Made by a program: the position numbers and the translations under genes | Assembly: GCA_013054445.1 (NCBI GenBank) | Contig: JAAMPI010000650.1 | Span: 1-29,314, forward strand | Length of the DNA stretch: 29,314 nt | Direction: 5' to 3' | DNA from: Cudoniella acicularis | Taxonomy: Eukaryota > Ascomycota > Leotiomycetes > Helotiales > Helotiaceae | The notes under the pieces: model-generated | What the model saw: only the letters and a program-made list of their open reading frames with translations | What the model was told of the DNA's origin: nothing | Database searches by the model: none | Shown here: positions 9,685-20,758 of the stretch, piece by piece | Layout of the letters: every line of letters begins with the position of its first letter | Numbering within the stretch: the stretch's first letter is position 1

Positions 9685-10874
9685 ATGGCCTCTCCAGTTC
9701 CAGAGCACGCATCCGCTTCACCTGCCAGATCCTCTCCTCGACCTGTAACTCACGATCCCGACGAGGCTACGATAGTAGCCAACTAAGCCACGACCATCAT
9801 CGAAGCCGACGAGGGTTTCGACGACGGATACCAAACAGATAATAACAGCACTAGAACGACATCCCTCTCCTCTAGCGTGCGCGATTATGCCTTCGAGAAC
9901 GGGCGACGATACCACAAGTTCCGAGAAGGGCGTTATGCCTTTCCGAACGATAAGAGCGAGCAGGAGAGGGAGGACATGAAGCACGCGATGATTGTCAATC
10001 TCTGTGGTGGAAAGCTACATTTTACGCCTATTAGGGATGATCTATAGAACATCATTGATCTTAGGACCGGCACGGGAATATGGTATATGGATAGTAGGTA
10101 CCAGACATAAGGTAGGCTTATATTAGAATACTGACTTTATATAGTGGGAGATGAATATCCTAGCGCACAAGTAGTGGGCATAGATCTGAGTCTAATCTAA
10201 CCAGCTTAGGTCCCTCCAAACGTCAAATTCTTAGTAGACGACGCGGAGTCTCCTTAGATAGTAAAAGAGGATTTCTATGATTTAGTTTACGGACGGCACA
10301 TCATACCTGCGATAAAGGATTTCCCTACCTTTATTCAGAGAGCGTTTAAGTATATCCCTCTTCCCTTCCCTGATACATAAATAGAGGTTAATGACCCGTG
10401 TTAAGGCATATCAAGCCAGGCGGCTGGCTCGAGTTCCAGGAAATACACTATTTCTCGCACTACGACGACGGCATAATGCCTGATTCCTGGCCGTTCCTTA
10501 AATTCTACGAACCCCTAACAAAAGGCCTAGCAGCCCTCAACGTCAATCTCACTATAGCCCTTAAACACACCCTTAATCTTAAAGCCTACGGCTTTATAAA
10601 CATCCACTACGAAGTTTTCAAGATCCTAATAGGGACATGGCCCAAGAACAAGATATTAAAGACAGTAGGCTTGTATATAAGAACGGCGGTTTTAGATAGA
10701 CTCGATGCTATAAGTTTTAGACCGTTGTATAGAGGATTAGGGTAGAGTAAAGAGGAAGTGCAAGTATATTTGGTGGATGTTAGGAAATGTTTGATAGATA
10801 ATAGCGTGTATAGCTATTTCCCGTTTCACGTCAGTTATAGGCAGAAACCAGAAAATAAGACGAAAGACGAATGA
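9685..10874 (+). pseudogene. LaeA-like SAM-dependent methyltransferase, RIP-inactivated
   Basis: Members of this TAM/LaeA-like family are predicted SAM methyltransferases common in mould genomes, some regulating secondary metabolism. Three exons (9685-10093, 10145-10349, 10406-10874) give 361 codons with no indel. Motifs: DYAFENGRRYHKFREGRY; SAM motif I as LRTGTGIW (family LGTGTGIW; Gly changed to Arg by TpG>TpA); YPSAQVVGIDLS; HIKPGGWLEFQEI (near 10410); C-terminal GLG*SKEEVQVYL and YFPFHVSYRQKPE. Six in-frame stops replace three Gln and three Trp, each explained by CpA>TpA or TpG>TpA. Both introns keep usable GT-AG ends. ATG at 9685 is intact. It lies apart from the other relics and need not belong with them. 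Confidence 0.92.
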
Positions 10875-11487
10875 CTAAGCTTACTTAGGTAAGATGGATA
10901 GACTGGTCCTCGAAGTGTCAAGGGTCAGACTCTGTCTCAGACCCTCTATATCCCTCTTAGAAAAGCAAGCGCACCCGCTCTAGGAATATATAAATTTTAG
11001 ACTCTACTTTATCTAGCCCTATTATAAGCACCGTATTTCGCTCGTCCTGTGAGCATATCTTTGGTCGGGACTGTGGAGGAGGGAAATGTCTCGATTGGTT
11101 GTCTCTGCTTGTGGGTTAGCTATGTCGATTGAAGGCTACGATTTCTTACATTGAAGCCTGGGAAAACTAGACCGAGTCTAGATCGCACAAGGTATCTCAG
11201 CTTTAATATAGAAAAACGAGTTGATATCGCGTCGGATTGACAGATTCTGATGACTGGCATTAAAGATGAGTCTGCCCATCATATATCAGCCCGATTATTC
11301 GAAATTCATACTACTAAGTGAAAAGAATAGCTTACCAGGGAAGCTGACGTGGTTCTGCCGACCGCAAATTGGGTGTCAAGCTGATGTGTAATTGGTATCA
11401 GCTGCGATTCTGCCTAATCAATTGACCGTCAATTGACGTTGTGCAAGGAAGACGCTTCACTTGAGAGGCTTATGTTTTTCTGGGAGC
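10875..11487. other. No gene seen
   Basis: The stretch between the methyltransferase relic and the CACGTG pair shows only short, stop-riddled frames on both strands and no recognisable motif. The first part is probably the methyltransferase 3' region. Confidence 0.45.
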
Positions 11488-11540
11488 TCACGTGAAGTAA
11501 AGGACCCCACCTTCCCTGTAGGGATCCACCCCTCACGTGA
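11488..11540. promoter_or_regulatory. Paired TCACGTGA palindromes
   Basis: Two identical 8-bp palindromes (11488-11495 and 11533-11540) sit 45 bp apart, start to start. CACGTG is the core site of bHLH regulators such as Cbf1/CPF1 in fungi. They lie about 290 bp upstream of the relic starting at 11829. Function is inferred from the motif alone. Confidence 0.35.
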
Positions 11541-11828
11541 TATATGGTCCTCTCGCAGCCGAACCAGGCTCGAGAACCTCAATATACAACCCTAACAATC
11601 TACCGCTTCAATCCGGAGCCCAACAATCCCGCAACTTCGCCTCTCGCAGACTCAATTCCGCACCTCAATCTCACACTTCCCACGCTGCGCATACCTCACT
11701 GCGCATCCCATTCTACAACGTAACATATGGATACGGCTTGAAGTAGTCCGATACAACTGTCAACTCCCAACTCTTCAGCTGTCCCAATTCTGCATTTCAA
11801 TTCTCCCCGCGCTCGGCCTTATCTAGGC

Positions 11829-12517
11829 ATGGGAACTCGAACCAAGGGTCGAGCCAGCTCTTTAGTAAGTCGTTCAGCGAACCTACCGTTCATACTCGAG
11901 GCTGACAAGACTTGTGTCGACAGTGCCCTCAAAAACCCAACTCTCTTTTTCGCACCGACATCAACAAGCAACCCACCTCTCTTTCCGGGCAATTAGATAC
12001 ACCGAGATAGTTCAGGCTGAATCCAAAGCGGGATACAGACCAAATCGATCGTCGCACCCTCCCAAGTTTGATTTTGGCAGCCTCTAAAGCTGTAGTCGGT
12101 TGATCCTGGCGTGCGGTGAAGCTGAGGACGTCACAAGAGGACGGGCATATTTTGGAGCAGGGTCGACATGGTGGGGCGTGGTAATAGAGCTCCCAAAAGG
12201 AGATGGAGGAATTATTGGAGCTGAGGCGTTACGGTAGTAGGCAGAGTGCCGGGCAGGGCTATAGAGCGTATCGCCGTTCTGAGGAGCGCGATGCTACGAG
12301 CCTACATAAAGGTCCTAGCCTAGCCCCCTCTCCTTCATCTAGTATGCAGACAATCCAATTTAACCTGGGAGAAGACGGAATAGCTGACTCGAAAGCGAAG
12401 TCCATCACAACAGCTATCGCGGAGGCGGACGCAGATCTTTTCGGCAGCAGAGACAAGAAGCTTCGGCGTCCGATTTCGCATGCTATGACGGACCCCTCTC
12501 CATGCCCCTCGAGCTAG
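11829..12517 (+). pseudogene. Unidentified gene relic with a canonical intron
   Basis: An ATG at 11829 opens a 12-codon exon (MGTRTKGRASSL) ending at a textbook intron, 11865-11923 (GTAAGT, branch GCTGAC, acceptor GACAG). From 11924 one frame runs to 12517, broken only by TAG, TGA and an adjacent TAA-TAG pair, which is the pattern of light RIP damage. The last unbroken part (12203-12517) holds QTIQFNLGEDGIADSKAKS and AIAEADADLFGSRDKK. Further open stretches in other frames to about 13080 may belong to it through unrecognised introns. No domain recognised. Confidence 0.38.
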
Positions 12518-13499
12518 CCATTGCACAACCGCAGCAGGACCAGAAGACCTTGACGCAAGTCGCGCTAGATACGAGAACACGACAACACGCTCCGATTGCA
12601 CTCCAGAGCGTCACCTTCTCCCAGCTTAGTCAAGAGAATCATTCTCCTACTGGTGGCAGCATAATAGGAGAAAGACGAGATGCTCTGTCCCACACTGGGT
12701 ACCGATACCTTGGATGAGAGTGACGACGGCCGGGGAACAGCAGAAGGAGCAAGAGGAGATGGACGATCACTAACCGCTGGAAGGGTCTATAATACCCATA
12801 CGTTCACTAGGGAGGATAGATAAAGGCACAAGCCCCCCAAGCGACAATGGCTACCTCCCTCCCATGGATTGTTGGGGAAAGCAGGATCTTGTGAGATCTT
12901 AGTTCTGAGAGCGCATTCCTTCCAGACATATACGAAGTTCCACTCTCAATGTGTGTGTGGTCGATATTTCGAAGTTGCGGCGCACGATGTGCACAGCACT
13001 AAACGAATTATAGCATTGCTTTATAGGAGCTCTAGTTTTGAGATTTCTAATCCGCTGCCAAGTCCCCTACTCTACTGATTTCCCTATTCCCGAAAGGGGC
13101 TAAAACCCAAGGAAGGATTGTACTCAGCCATGCGACTATGGCCGTGATAGAGCTTTCGACGAAAGGGATGGCTTTACAGACTTAGAGACGTTTGCTGGCA
13201 ACCGGGCTTTGGAGGACTTTGGGATCCCGCAATGGTTTCCGTCTCGAGTTGTACCTTCTAGCGAATTAAAAAAGCGATAGCGCACCCGGGTATGATTGGG
13301 GTGCTGAGATTGGGATGCCTCTTTAAGATCGAGCATGTTACCCCTTCTGGCTCCTGCTATAAGGACCGATGCCATACGTGGTGGCCGTTCAAGTCTACCT
13401 AGATTTCCTTCAATAGTAGTTGGGACCAGAAATGGCAACCTTTCAGGTCTCTCGGGTCCCGAAATGTCTCTAATAATCTCTGGCTATTTCGTCTTATAA
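12518..13499 (+). other. Unassigned stretch, possibly exons of neighbouring relics
   Basis: Open fragments on the plus strand read ELAIAQPQQDQKTLTQVALD (near 12510), YNTHTFTREDR (near 12790), and FTDLETFAGNRALEDFGIP (13173-13229). A frame at about 13320-13495 reads LPRFPSIVVGTRNGNLSGLSG. The last two could be the cytoplasmic N-terminus of the exchanger relic that follows, since fungal vacuolar exchangers often carry a long disordered N-terminus. No family assigned. Confidence 0.35.
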
Positions 13500-14909
13500 A
13501 GCTCTCTTCTGGTCTATTGATATGTCTCAAGTCAATTATTCCACGGATTTCACCAACGCCCTTTCCAGACAGAATGCTTACCTTACTCTCGACAAGTGCT
13601 AGAAGACTACATGGCTTATTTACTAAATTCTCATTGCCTATAGGTATAGGGCTCTCAATTCTATTCTTCTCTCTAAGCACTGCGCTGCACTTCGTATAAC
13701 ATGCCTCCTTAGCGGAGTTCCTCGTTGCTGTCATAACTATTGTCCTAGTATCTTCGCTAAATCGATATGCGACTCAGGACCTCGTCATCAGACTATAGCG
13801 CAACGACTACGAACTACTAGTAGGAATACTTAATAGACTTTTAGGGAATATTACGGAGCTGTGCTTTGTGCTGATAGCCGTAGCAAGGCGCGAAACTATT
13901 ATTGCCCAAACTGCCTTGACTAGAGCTTTGATTTCTAGTTGTCTGATGATATTCGGTACTTGTCTGGTGTTCGGTAGTATTGAGCATAAACGCCAATACT
14001 ACCCTATCGCTACTGTAAGAACAAACGTACAACTACTAGTTGTTAGCCTCGTGAGCATCAGTGTCCTAACCGCGTTTAAAAGCTGGTCTGAAGGTGAGCT
14101 CATGACCTAATACTGAAGAAGCTAATACGAACGGAGTTTAGGTAGTGAATCGAATCTTCTTACGGTCTCTCGCGGTTCTGCTATCGTGCTTCTCCTCGAG
14201 TTTGCGAGCTATATTTGGTTCTTCTATTATACTCACGTAGACGAAGAGAAAATTCCGAACGCGAAACTAGTATTAGTGGCTCTAGGTCTTCTCTAAGCGT
14301 CCTTGTCAACTCGCGTTGTAAATGAAAATCAATCACTCAAGGAGCTCCGCGCTGCCGCACGAGAAGCAAGTCTCAAGAATAAACAAAAGCAGTCCTATAC
14401 TGTCTACACTATCATTTCGATCTTGATATTCTCAACGATTGCCTTAGTCTTTGCCTCTATTTATCTAGTGGAGGCTGTCCATACACCTAGCAAGGAACTC
14501 AAGCTCTCTAAGAGTTTTATTGGGTTAGTCGTAATACTATCCGTACTAGCGACCGTTGATCACGTCGTAGCCATTGTCCGCTCTTAAAAAGAAGGAATAG
14601 CCTAGGTTATCGAAACAGCTTTTAGCTCGAGCATTCGAATCTCACTTTTCGTTTTCCCCTATGCCGTCATCTTGGGATAGGCCCTCGGAATTGAGATAGG
14701 GATGATACTTGATAGATTCCAGGTAATTGTGTTAGACCTGGCTATCGTTTTAGTCAATCATATTATCTATAATAGATTTGCTCATTAGTAAGTTCTTAGC
14801 CGCGTATTTTGAGCATTTACTAATTCTAACCAGGCTAGAAGGAACAATATTCATTACGTCATTCCTATTGTTTGCTATTACTGCCTGGTTCTACCCAAAC
14901 CAAGCATAA
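13500..14909 (+). pseudogene. Vacuolar Ca2+/H+ exchanger (CAX/VCX1 family), RIP-inactivated
   Basis: CAX proteins load Ca2+ into the vacuole in exchange for protons through about 11 membrane helices and two alpha-repeat motifs. The relic keeps this order in one frame: LPIGIGLSILFF (first helix), GNITEL for the first GNAVEL motif (~13848), IVAVARRE-like segment then GTCLVFGS, SRGSAIVLLLEFASYIWFFYYTHVDEE (split by no stop) where the family has SRGTA and a Tyr-Leu helix, FIGLVVILSVLATVDH for the second motif (FIGLxxLPIVGNxAEH), and SSSIRISLFVFP. An intact intron at 14788-14833 splits a Trp codon, now TAG, and leads to LEGTIFITSFLLF and TAA 14907. Several stops stand at expected Gln/Trp positions. 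The 5' limit is approximate. Confidence 0.82.
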
Positions 14910-15669
14910 CTCACTTGCGGTATATATAGACCAGCAGGTGAGTATGATTTCTCTCGACGGGGGGTTCCAATAGAGCAGTGTTTGCTTCCGCGACTAGTAG
15001 GGCCTTCGGTCATTCCAGTTTCATAATTCCATAGTCTATTTTAAGTGTTTCTACATTTGGTTCCCTCTATGTTTCCTAATTATAGTCACTTCTATTTAAA
15101 TCTTTACAAATCGGATCCGTTTAAAGTTGCTATCTTTTTCTATTATTAGAGATCGAAAAGAAATTATAACCCCTAAGGCCTGTTATAAACAGATTACCAA
15201 TACCCTATACCATATATCTCTTTTGCCCGTAGATCTCCCCTATTCCAAGATACTCTTATTCGTAGTCGTTCTCATTCTTATATCCCTGATCGATCAGCGT
15301 CACAAACCTCTCATCACTACACATGATTCTTATACCGCAAGTTATCATTCAGACTATAACCCAGAACGGTTAGATTGCGAATGATCAAATTGTCTTATCT
15401 TGCATGTCGACATCTATATCGTTGGCCTTAAGGTACTCTATCTTTTCAACGGCTGGTTCGTATCTAAACTATTAAGGCAGTGCAACTCTAAATTTGACTT
15501 ACTCTAATAGGAGCCGAAACTAGTATCCAACTCCTCCGTGAATATACTTGTTTCCAACTTGAAGTTCAACAAAGGTCCCTTAAAATGGTAAGCATTCCAA
15601 TTTAAGCCGTAAAATTGGAATTAACCATAATATACTTCTTTATAGTGTCCCTCCGGATTTCTCATCTTT
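14910..15669. other. Intergenic stretch between two converging relics
   Basis: It lies between the 3' end of the exchanger (+) and the 3' end of the cupredoxin protein (-). A frame at 15127-15384 is open on the plus strand but AT-rich, hydrophobic and without a recognisable domain, so it is probably not a gene. A perfect 10-bp hairpin sits at 15594-15621. Confidence 0.45.
15594..15621. repeat. Perfect inverted repeat, 10-bp arms, 8-nt loop
   Basis: The arms ATTCCAATTT and AAATTGGAAT are exact reverse complements around AAGCCGTA. It lies 49 bp beyond the stop codon of the minus-strand cupredoxin gene, where an mRNA 3' structure or transposon footprint could sit. No function demonstrated. Confidence 0.5.
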
Positions 15670-17214
15670 TTAGTACCCGCTCTCGCTGTCTATAAAGGAG
15701 AAGGGCCTGGCGCTTGTAGGCGGCGTTGCTATATTCGGTGACGTGACAGGCATTTCATGCGGCCCCCGACTTTCATCTAGGTTATAGAGTCTATTTATCG
15801 AGTCAGCAATCCCAATCACATTCGCGCTGCGCTGGCCGAATAGAGTAAGAAACACGTGAAAAGACGAACCTCAGTCCATTCACATTCTCAATCCTATGCG
15901 TCTCCGTATATATCGGACTTAGAGATCCGGGACTATTCGTAGTCTGCCAACTGCTCTTTTCCTTATTTGGCTTCCCATTCCGCAGGTCCCACAGGTTCCT
16001 TAACGGCTGCACCATCGCCTATTCATCAATTGCCGGACTTATGCTACTATGCCTCTCTGTCTCCGCCCCTACCGGCCTATATACGTCTTGAGCATTAAAC
16101 TGCCTATTTCCCCCGAGATCGTCGATGTCTCTGCTTACGAAGTCCGCTTTTAGTATGTTGGGATAATTCGCTTCACTTATCCTGGGATTCGGTACAACGT
16201 TACTGCTATACTCTGCTTGTAAGGGTATTTGAGAACTTCGTAGTACTTCCGGCTTTTTCTGCCGTCTATACATATATATCAGCAAGCCTGCCAAAATAAA
16301 TACAGCGAGACTTCCAATAGTGATTCCTACTATTCCTCTAATAGGCAGAGCTTTCTTTAGAGATGAGCTCGCGGCAGCGGAGATAGAAGTCGAGGAAGGT
16401 GTTACGCCAGTTGCTGTCGTGCCGCGCGTTGGATTCAGAGTTTCTTAGGGGAAGTATTCAAGTAGGCTGAATGCTTTAGTAGCATTTTGCGAGTAGTTAA
16501 ATTGTGCTGGGAAGGTCCAGGTAGCGTTCTAGAACAGGAGAACGTGTTGTTAGGTTAGAATAGGGAAGGGGACTGGTAGGGGCAAGCACTCACAGGATTG
16601 ATAACTCCTACCATACCGTCGAAACATGCTCCTGGAGCGGAACAGTAGAAGAATACAGGCTCGGTGTTATTGATTGGTAGTCGGAAGATAGGAGGCTTTG
16701 AATTAAATTTGTCAATTATTAGTAAAGGAATAGAGAGTAGGATATCTTATATTTGATAGGACTAGTGCCACTAGTTAGAATCCACTCTAAAATCCAACTC
16801 TATTCGGTCCTATATCTTTATATAGAATGCACGGTTGTGCGAATGCAGCCCTGGCGACTGAATGGTTTTGAGGATAGAATCGATATTCTATAATTTAGTC
16901 AGCCTTCGTTCCCTATTTCACCTCTAGTTGCCTCGAATTCCCAGAATTGTATCTTACCGATGATATCCCCGACATTTACATGTAATTGATTTAGAGTAAA
17001 ATTGAACCCGTCCTATATAGGCAAAGCTTATTAGCGTTTTGACATCATAGAACAGGTAATTTCTCTATAAGAATGAATTACTACTTACAGCGCCGACCGC
17101 AACAGTATACGTGGTAGCATCCGCGCTCGAAGCACTAGTGCCAGTGGAAGACGAGCTCTGTATAAAGGATAAGGAAAGCAAAGCTATCGCCAGGACTCTA
17201 GACTTCAACAACAT
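15670..17214 (-). pseudogene. Cupredoxin-domain single-pass membrane protein, lightly RIP-inactivated
   Basis: Six exons: 17214-17089, 17012-16958, 16887-16751, 16695-16594, 16528-15870 and 15790-15670. They total exactly 400 codons with no indel. Layout: signal peptide MLLKSRVLAIALLSLSFIQS; cupredoxin fold with FYPQNHSV and CIL, then FFYCSAPGACFDGMVGVINP; Ser/Thr-rich stalk; one transmembrane helix (IVGITIGSLAVFILAGLLIY) followed by basic RRQKK; cytoplasmic tail ending FIDSESGY. Fungal extracellular serine-rich cupredoxin proteins share this design; metal binding is not established for them. Damage: four nonsense codons (TAG 16787-16789, TAA 16775-16777, TAA 16445-16447, TAG 16019-16021) replacing one Trp and three Gln. 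The third intron (16696-16750) begins AT instead of GT, a TpG>TpA change. Confidence 0.92.
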
Positions 17215-17300
17215 CGCGAACTTGAAAGCTTTAGTATCGTAAAGATAAATATATTTGACATTGACGAAGGAAACATCGAACGTCGGTCGATAAAGACAAC

Positions 17301-17530
17301 ATTCTATACTAGAATAATAACACTAAGCATATTATATAATCAACGATCTAGAAGTAGATTGTACCAATTTTGGCGCAGGTGCCTGAGGGGTTTACTAGCT
17401 TCTATTACTAACGCCTCTAAGCGCGGCGGATCTAAAAGACACTAAGTCGCTGCCCCCTGCCTTTACCCCCTGCCTTTGCCCTATGCCTTTGCCCTATGCC
17501 TTTGCCTCTTGCCTCTATCCTAGTCTCTGC
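17301..17530 (+). repeat. Left arm of inverted repeat with 13-bp minisatellite
   Basis: From ATTCTATACTAGAATAAT inward it matches the reverse complement of 20530-20711 in two blocks: the outer ~45 bp and the inner GGCGGATCTAAA...AAGTCGCTGCCCCCTGCC. The middle is diverged. The inner end carries about six tandem units of 13 bp resembling TTTGCCCCCTGCC (17449-17530). Compared with the right arm this copy has several CpA>TpA and TpG>TpA changes. It is probably the end of an unidentified DNA transposon or one MITE insertion. Confidence 0.72.
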
Positions 17531-18005
17531 CAACTACGTATCTAGGAGACGCCTAGAAGAATATAAGGTTTAGCTTATATAGTCGTAGCCTTAGATCCTC
17601 GTCCTACGCTACTAAAGAGTAGCGTAGGAATAGTATATAGTCAGAATCTCTTTAACTAGGATATAATCAATTAAGTATGTCTCCGTTTTACCCGCTACGT
17701 GTGCTATAGTAAGATAGTATAGTTATAGATTCGCTTATATATAACTAGTGGCGAGGCTCGGACATTCTAATTTGATGACTATTATAGGACTAAGGGACAA
17801 TCTAGTAGCGAAACCGACAACTTAAAGCTAAAACTACTATAAAAACCCTTATAGCGTTTGGCGCGCGAAGACGCTAATTTAGATAAGTGCTTTGTTAAAG
17901 TTCGACGTTTTCCTGTTCTATACCTTAGATTATTAGTAAACCTAACTTGAAAAGCGTCGCTTAAACTAGTAGTAACGAGGCATCAGAACGTCACTAATCG
18001 AGAGG
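17531..18005. other. AT-rich stretch upstream of the BVMO relic
   Basis: Strongly RIP-like (TA-rich, few CA or TG). No motif or domain recognised. It may hold the BVMO promoter or transposon interior. Confidence 0.4.
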
Positions 18006-19992
18006 CATAGCTACTTAGAGATCATTTATAACTGTCGTAATTGTCGGTTTAGGATTCGTAGGTCTTATAATTGTCTACTAACTTAAGAGAAGGCTAAATT
18101 TTAATGATTTTATGATTTATAAACGTTCGCCTGCCTTAGGGGGTACTTAGCGTTCGAATATATGTTAGTTTTACTAAGACATACTATTAACCTAGTAACC
18201 TAACGTTTAATAGATCTAGGTTATAGCGTTGACGTCCCGGCTATATTATATAGTCTGTCGTTCGTACTAAATCCGGGGTTTTTACGACTGTTTCTAGATC
18301 AAGTAGAGATTCTTTTATACTTAGAAAATGTTATAGGGGACTTTAATATCCTTCCTTATATTAGGTATAACGCCTCGTAGGAAAGCGCGCGTTAGTAAGA
18401 TGATTCTAAGACCTGGCTCCTGAAACTAAGAATAGGGAGGGCTAGGATAATAATTAAGTATAAATATAAAGTCCTTATCTCCGCCGTTAGTTAATTAGTT
18501 AACCCAAATCCGCTTAAGATTCTTAGTTAGGACAAATTTAAGGGACAGATTATATATAATATATAGTAGAGGCGTGATATCGTTTTTAAAGATAAAGAGG
18601 TCGTAATAATTAGGAATAGGTATAAGTTTGTTCTGTTAAGTATATAAGAAGTAGAAGTTAGGGCTAACGCTATATAGGTTCCGGTTTATAAATTGTTCTA
18701 ACAATTATAAGCGAGGCTAAGAACATTTACTATTTTATAAGAGTCTATAGAATTACTTACGTGGCTCGTATTATAGAGAGAAGTTTTACTGATTCTTAGT
18801 ATCAGACACCTTAATATTATATGCCTAAACCCTTTAATCGGTAACGGGTTAACTATACCTAGAAATTTATGTTCTAGTATATTCTTTTCCTGTTAACACT
18901 CCTTCGGGCTCTCGTGTTCGTATATCTAGAATCGACTCTAAAAGAGTTCTCCTTTGACCGCGGCGCTAAAAAAGCTCGTATAAAAGCCCGGAATTATATT
19001 TATAAAACCGTATCGAGTAAGTGATAATAGATATAGAAAGAGACATTAACGCTAACAAGTTTTTATAGGCAAATATTAGGATCTATTAACCCTAAAGTAC
19101 GCCCTTAGATATAAGGTACGATCTTGACGAGAACCGGGCTAGACTAACCTTCTAAATCTCTATAGAGAAAAATATTAGATCTCGGTTACTTAAAGGCTCT
19201 ATACCGCGAGAATGTCTATCTTATAGACGATAGGATCGTATCTTTAAGCAAAGGCGGTCTCGTAACGAAGTCAAGAAAACAGTATCTAGTAGACGTTATT
19301 ATAGGCAACCTATCTTTATGTCTTAAGTAATCAACTGTCTAATAGGACCGATCTCTAGATTGTCGCTAATAGCTTTAAGACTTTCTAATATTAAATAATA
19401 GTTATCGGTCGATATAGTAAAACTCTTAATGACTACTAGTAGATGTTTAGTGGTATTAGGGCCTATATGTCGACGGTAATAGCGGGCTTCCCTAACTTCT
19501 TTTTACTATCTAGGCCGAATTCCGTTAGTGGCTATAGCTCTTTAATATTTTCGATTAAGAAGTAAGGTCTATACGTCTTTTCTTTAAGCAGCTCGCTAAC
19601 ATAACAAGCACTATTAACCTAGTGGTCAAGGTCATCAAACCGGTCTTAAAAGGCCAGGTCAGCGATATAAAAGTAAAGTTAGAAGCCGAAAGGAAATAGG
19701 TCGAGAAGGTCTAAGGGGTATTAAGGTTACGTATATATATAGACGATTATAACACGATAATAATACCCTCGTAAGACTACGGAATACTTTGTCGATAACA
19801 GCTACTAATATACTAGCTACCTAGTATTACGTCGACTAGAAGACCGGCTAGAACTTTACTAACTATCCGTAGAGTTTTTATTACTTGTGGTTTAGTAGTA
19901 ACTTCTCTATTATAAAGGATTAGTATTTTACGGTCCGTCCCGTCTTTAAGAGTCTTGCCTTAATATCAAACTAACTTGACTCGCCTTTATAG
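18006..19992 (+). pseudogene. Baeyer-Villiger-type flavin monooxygenase, heavily RIP-mutated
   Basis: These NADPH/FAD enzymes insert one oxygen next to a carbonyl. Seen: FAD Rossmann motif as GLGFVGL (18045-18062; family GxGxxG), DFMIYKRSPALGGT* with Trp lost, then an intron (18164-18213) into YSVDVPAILYSL (family Y-P-G..D-P..LYS). The BVMO fingerprint FxGxxxHxxxW is readable at 18537-18569 as FKGQIIYNI**: His is Tyr through CAT>TAT and Trp is TAG. Later come GFPNFFLLSRPN (19485-19520), an intron near 19567-19622, IKPVLKGQVSDIK, and YYVD*KTG*NFTNYP*S. Stops fall at expected Gln/Trp sites. The start is probably ATA 18006 (lost ATG). Some splice sites in the last third are unresolved, so the end is approximate. 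It lies between the two inverted arms. Confidence 0.85.
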
Positions 19993-20529
19993 TATAGTCT
20001 AGAATATCTGAGGCAGTTATTAGCTTAGTCAATATTATTAAATTTTTTCTTAATATATTGTCATGTTAAGACCGTAGAGATATTAGAGGAAACCTACGAA
20101 ACTTGTCTAGATTGTTCTATCTATAGATCATTTTCTACTTGCCTTATTTATTTATTAGTATCTTTATCGGGTAGGGTTTTCGATATTATACCTCTACGTA
20201 GAACAGCTCTTATAGGCCGTAATTCCGATCTCTACTAGTCTGCCGAAAATACTAAGTAGTTTCGCTCTATACCCTCGAACTTATTTTTCTACTTAGTGAC
20301 TAGTTTAAATTAGACTTAGATCTACTCTATTAATAAGGCTTAGTGATTGACTCTATTCTAGTACGAGGGCGCTATAGGGCTAGAAAATGATACGACCACG
20401 TTTCTCTAGGAGCGGAGATTATAGAAGGATACGCGTCTAGGTTAAGAATACGCGTATTCCTAGACACGACATCCCTTACGCGATAAAGTTATAAATTCGT
20501 TATAACGTCGAGTATAAAGCTGGCTACTG
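19993..20529. other. RIP-degraded stretch, nothing identified
   Basis: No domain recognised on either strand. The frames have many TAG/TAA stops that could all be former Gln or Trp codons, so coding origin cannot be excluded. It lies just inside the right inverted arm. Confidence 0.4.
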
Positions 20530-20711
20530 TCGATCCAAACACAGGGGGCAGAGACAGGGGGCAGAGGCAGGGGGCAAAGGCAGGGGGCAGCGACTTGGTG
20601 ACCTTTAGATCCGCCTCGCTAGATCGTCCAAAGACGTTTGAGTGCCTTATTACCCGTCCCACATGCTCGTGATCATATAGTGTGCTTAGTGGCATTATTC
20701 TTGTATAGAAT
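20530..20711 (-). repeat. Right arm of inverted repeat with 13-bp minisatellite
   Basis: The reverse complement matches 17301-17530 at its outer end (ATTCTATAC...CACTAAGCA...ATATGATCA) and at the core GCGGATCTAAAGG...AAGTCGCTGCCCCC. Four 13-bp units like ACAGGGGGCAGAG run from 20541 to 20592. This arm is rich in CA and TG and looks unmutated inside an otherwise RIP-degraded region, so it may be younger than its surroundings. Confidence 0.72.
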
Positions 20712-20758
20712 ATCTATTACCGTCGCTAATCCGTTTCTTCCCTTCGCTCATTTCTGTA

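Noticed and set aside
11560..11746. TLTIYRFNPE reads like the N-terminus of succinate dehydrogenase iron-sulfur subunit (IYRWNPD).
   Set aside because: The match is limited to a few residues and the following sequence lacks the ferredoxin cysteine motif; treated as coincidence.
14300..14590. Open frame of 94 codons considered as a separate small membrane protein.
   Set aside because: It is an uninterrupted part of the Ca2+/H+ exchanger relic in the same frame as the segments on both sides.
14625..14645. A CATTCGAATCTCAC string resembling a tRNA B-box.
   Set aside because: No A-box or cloverleaf around it, and it lies inside the exchanger coding frame.
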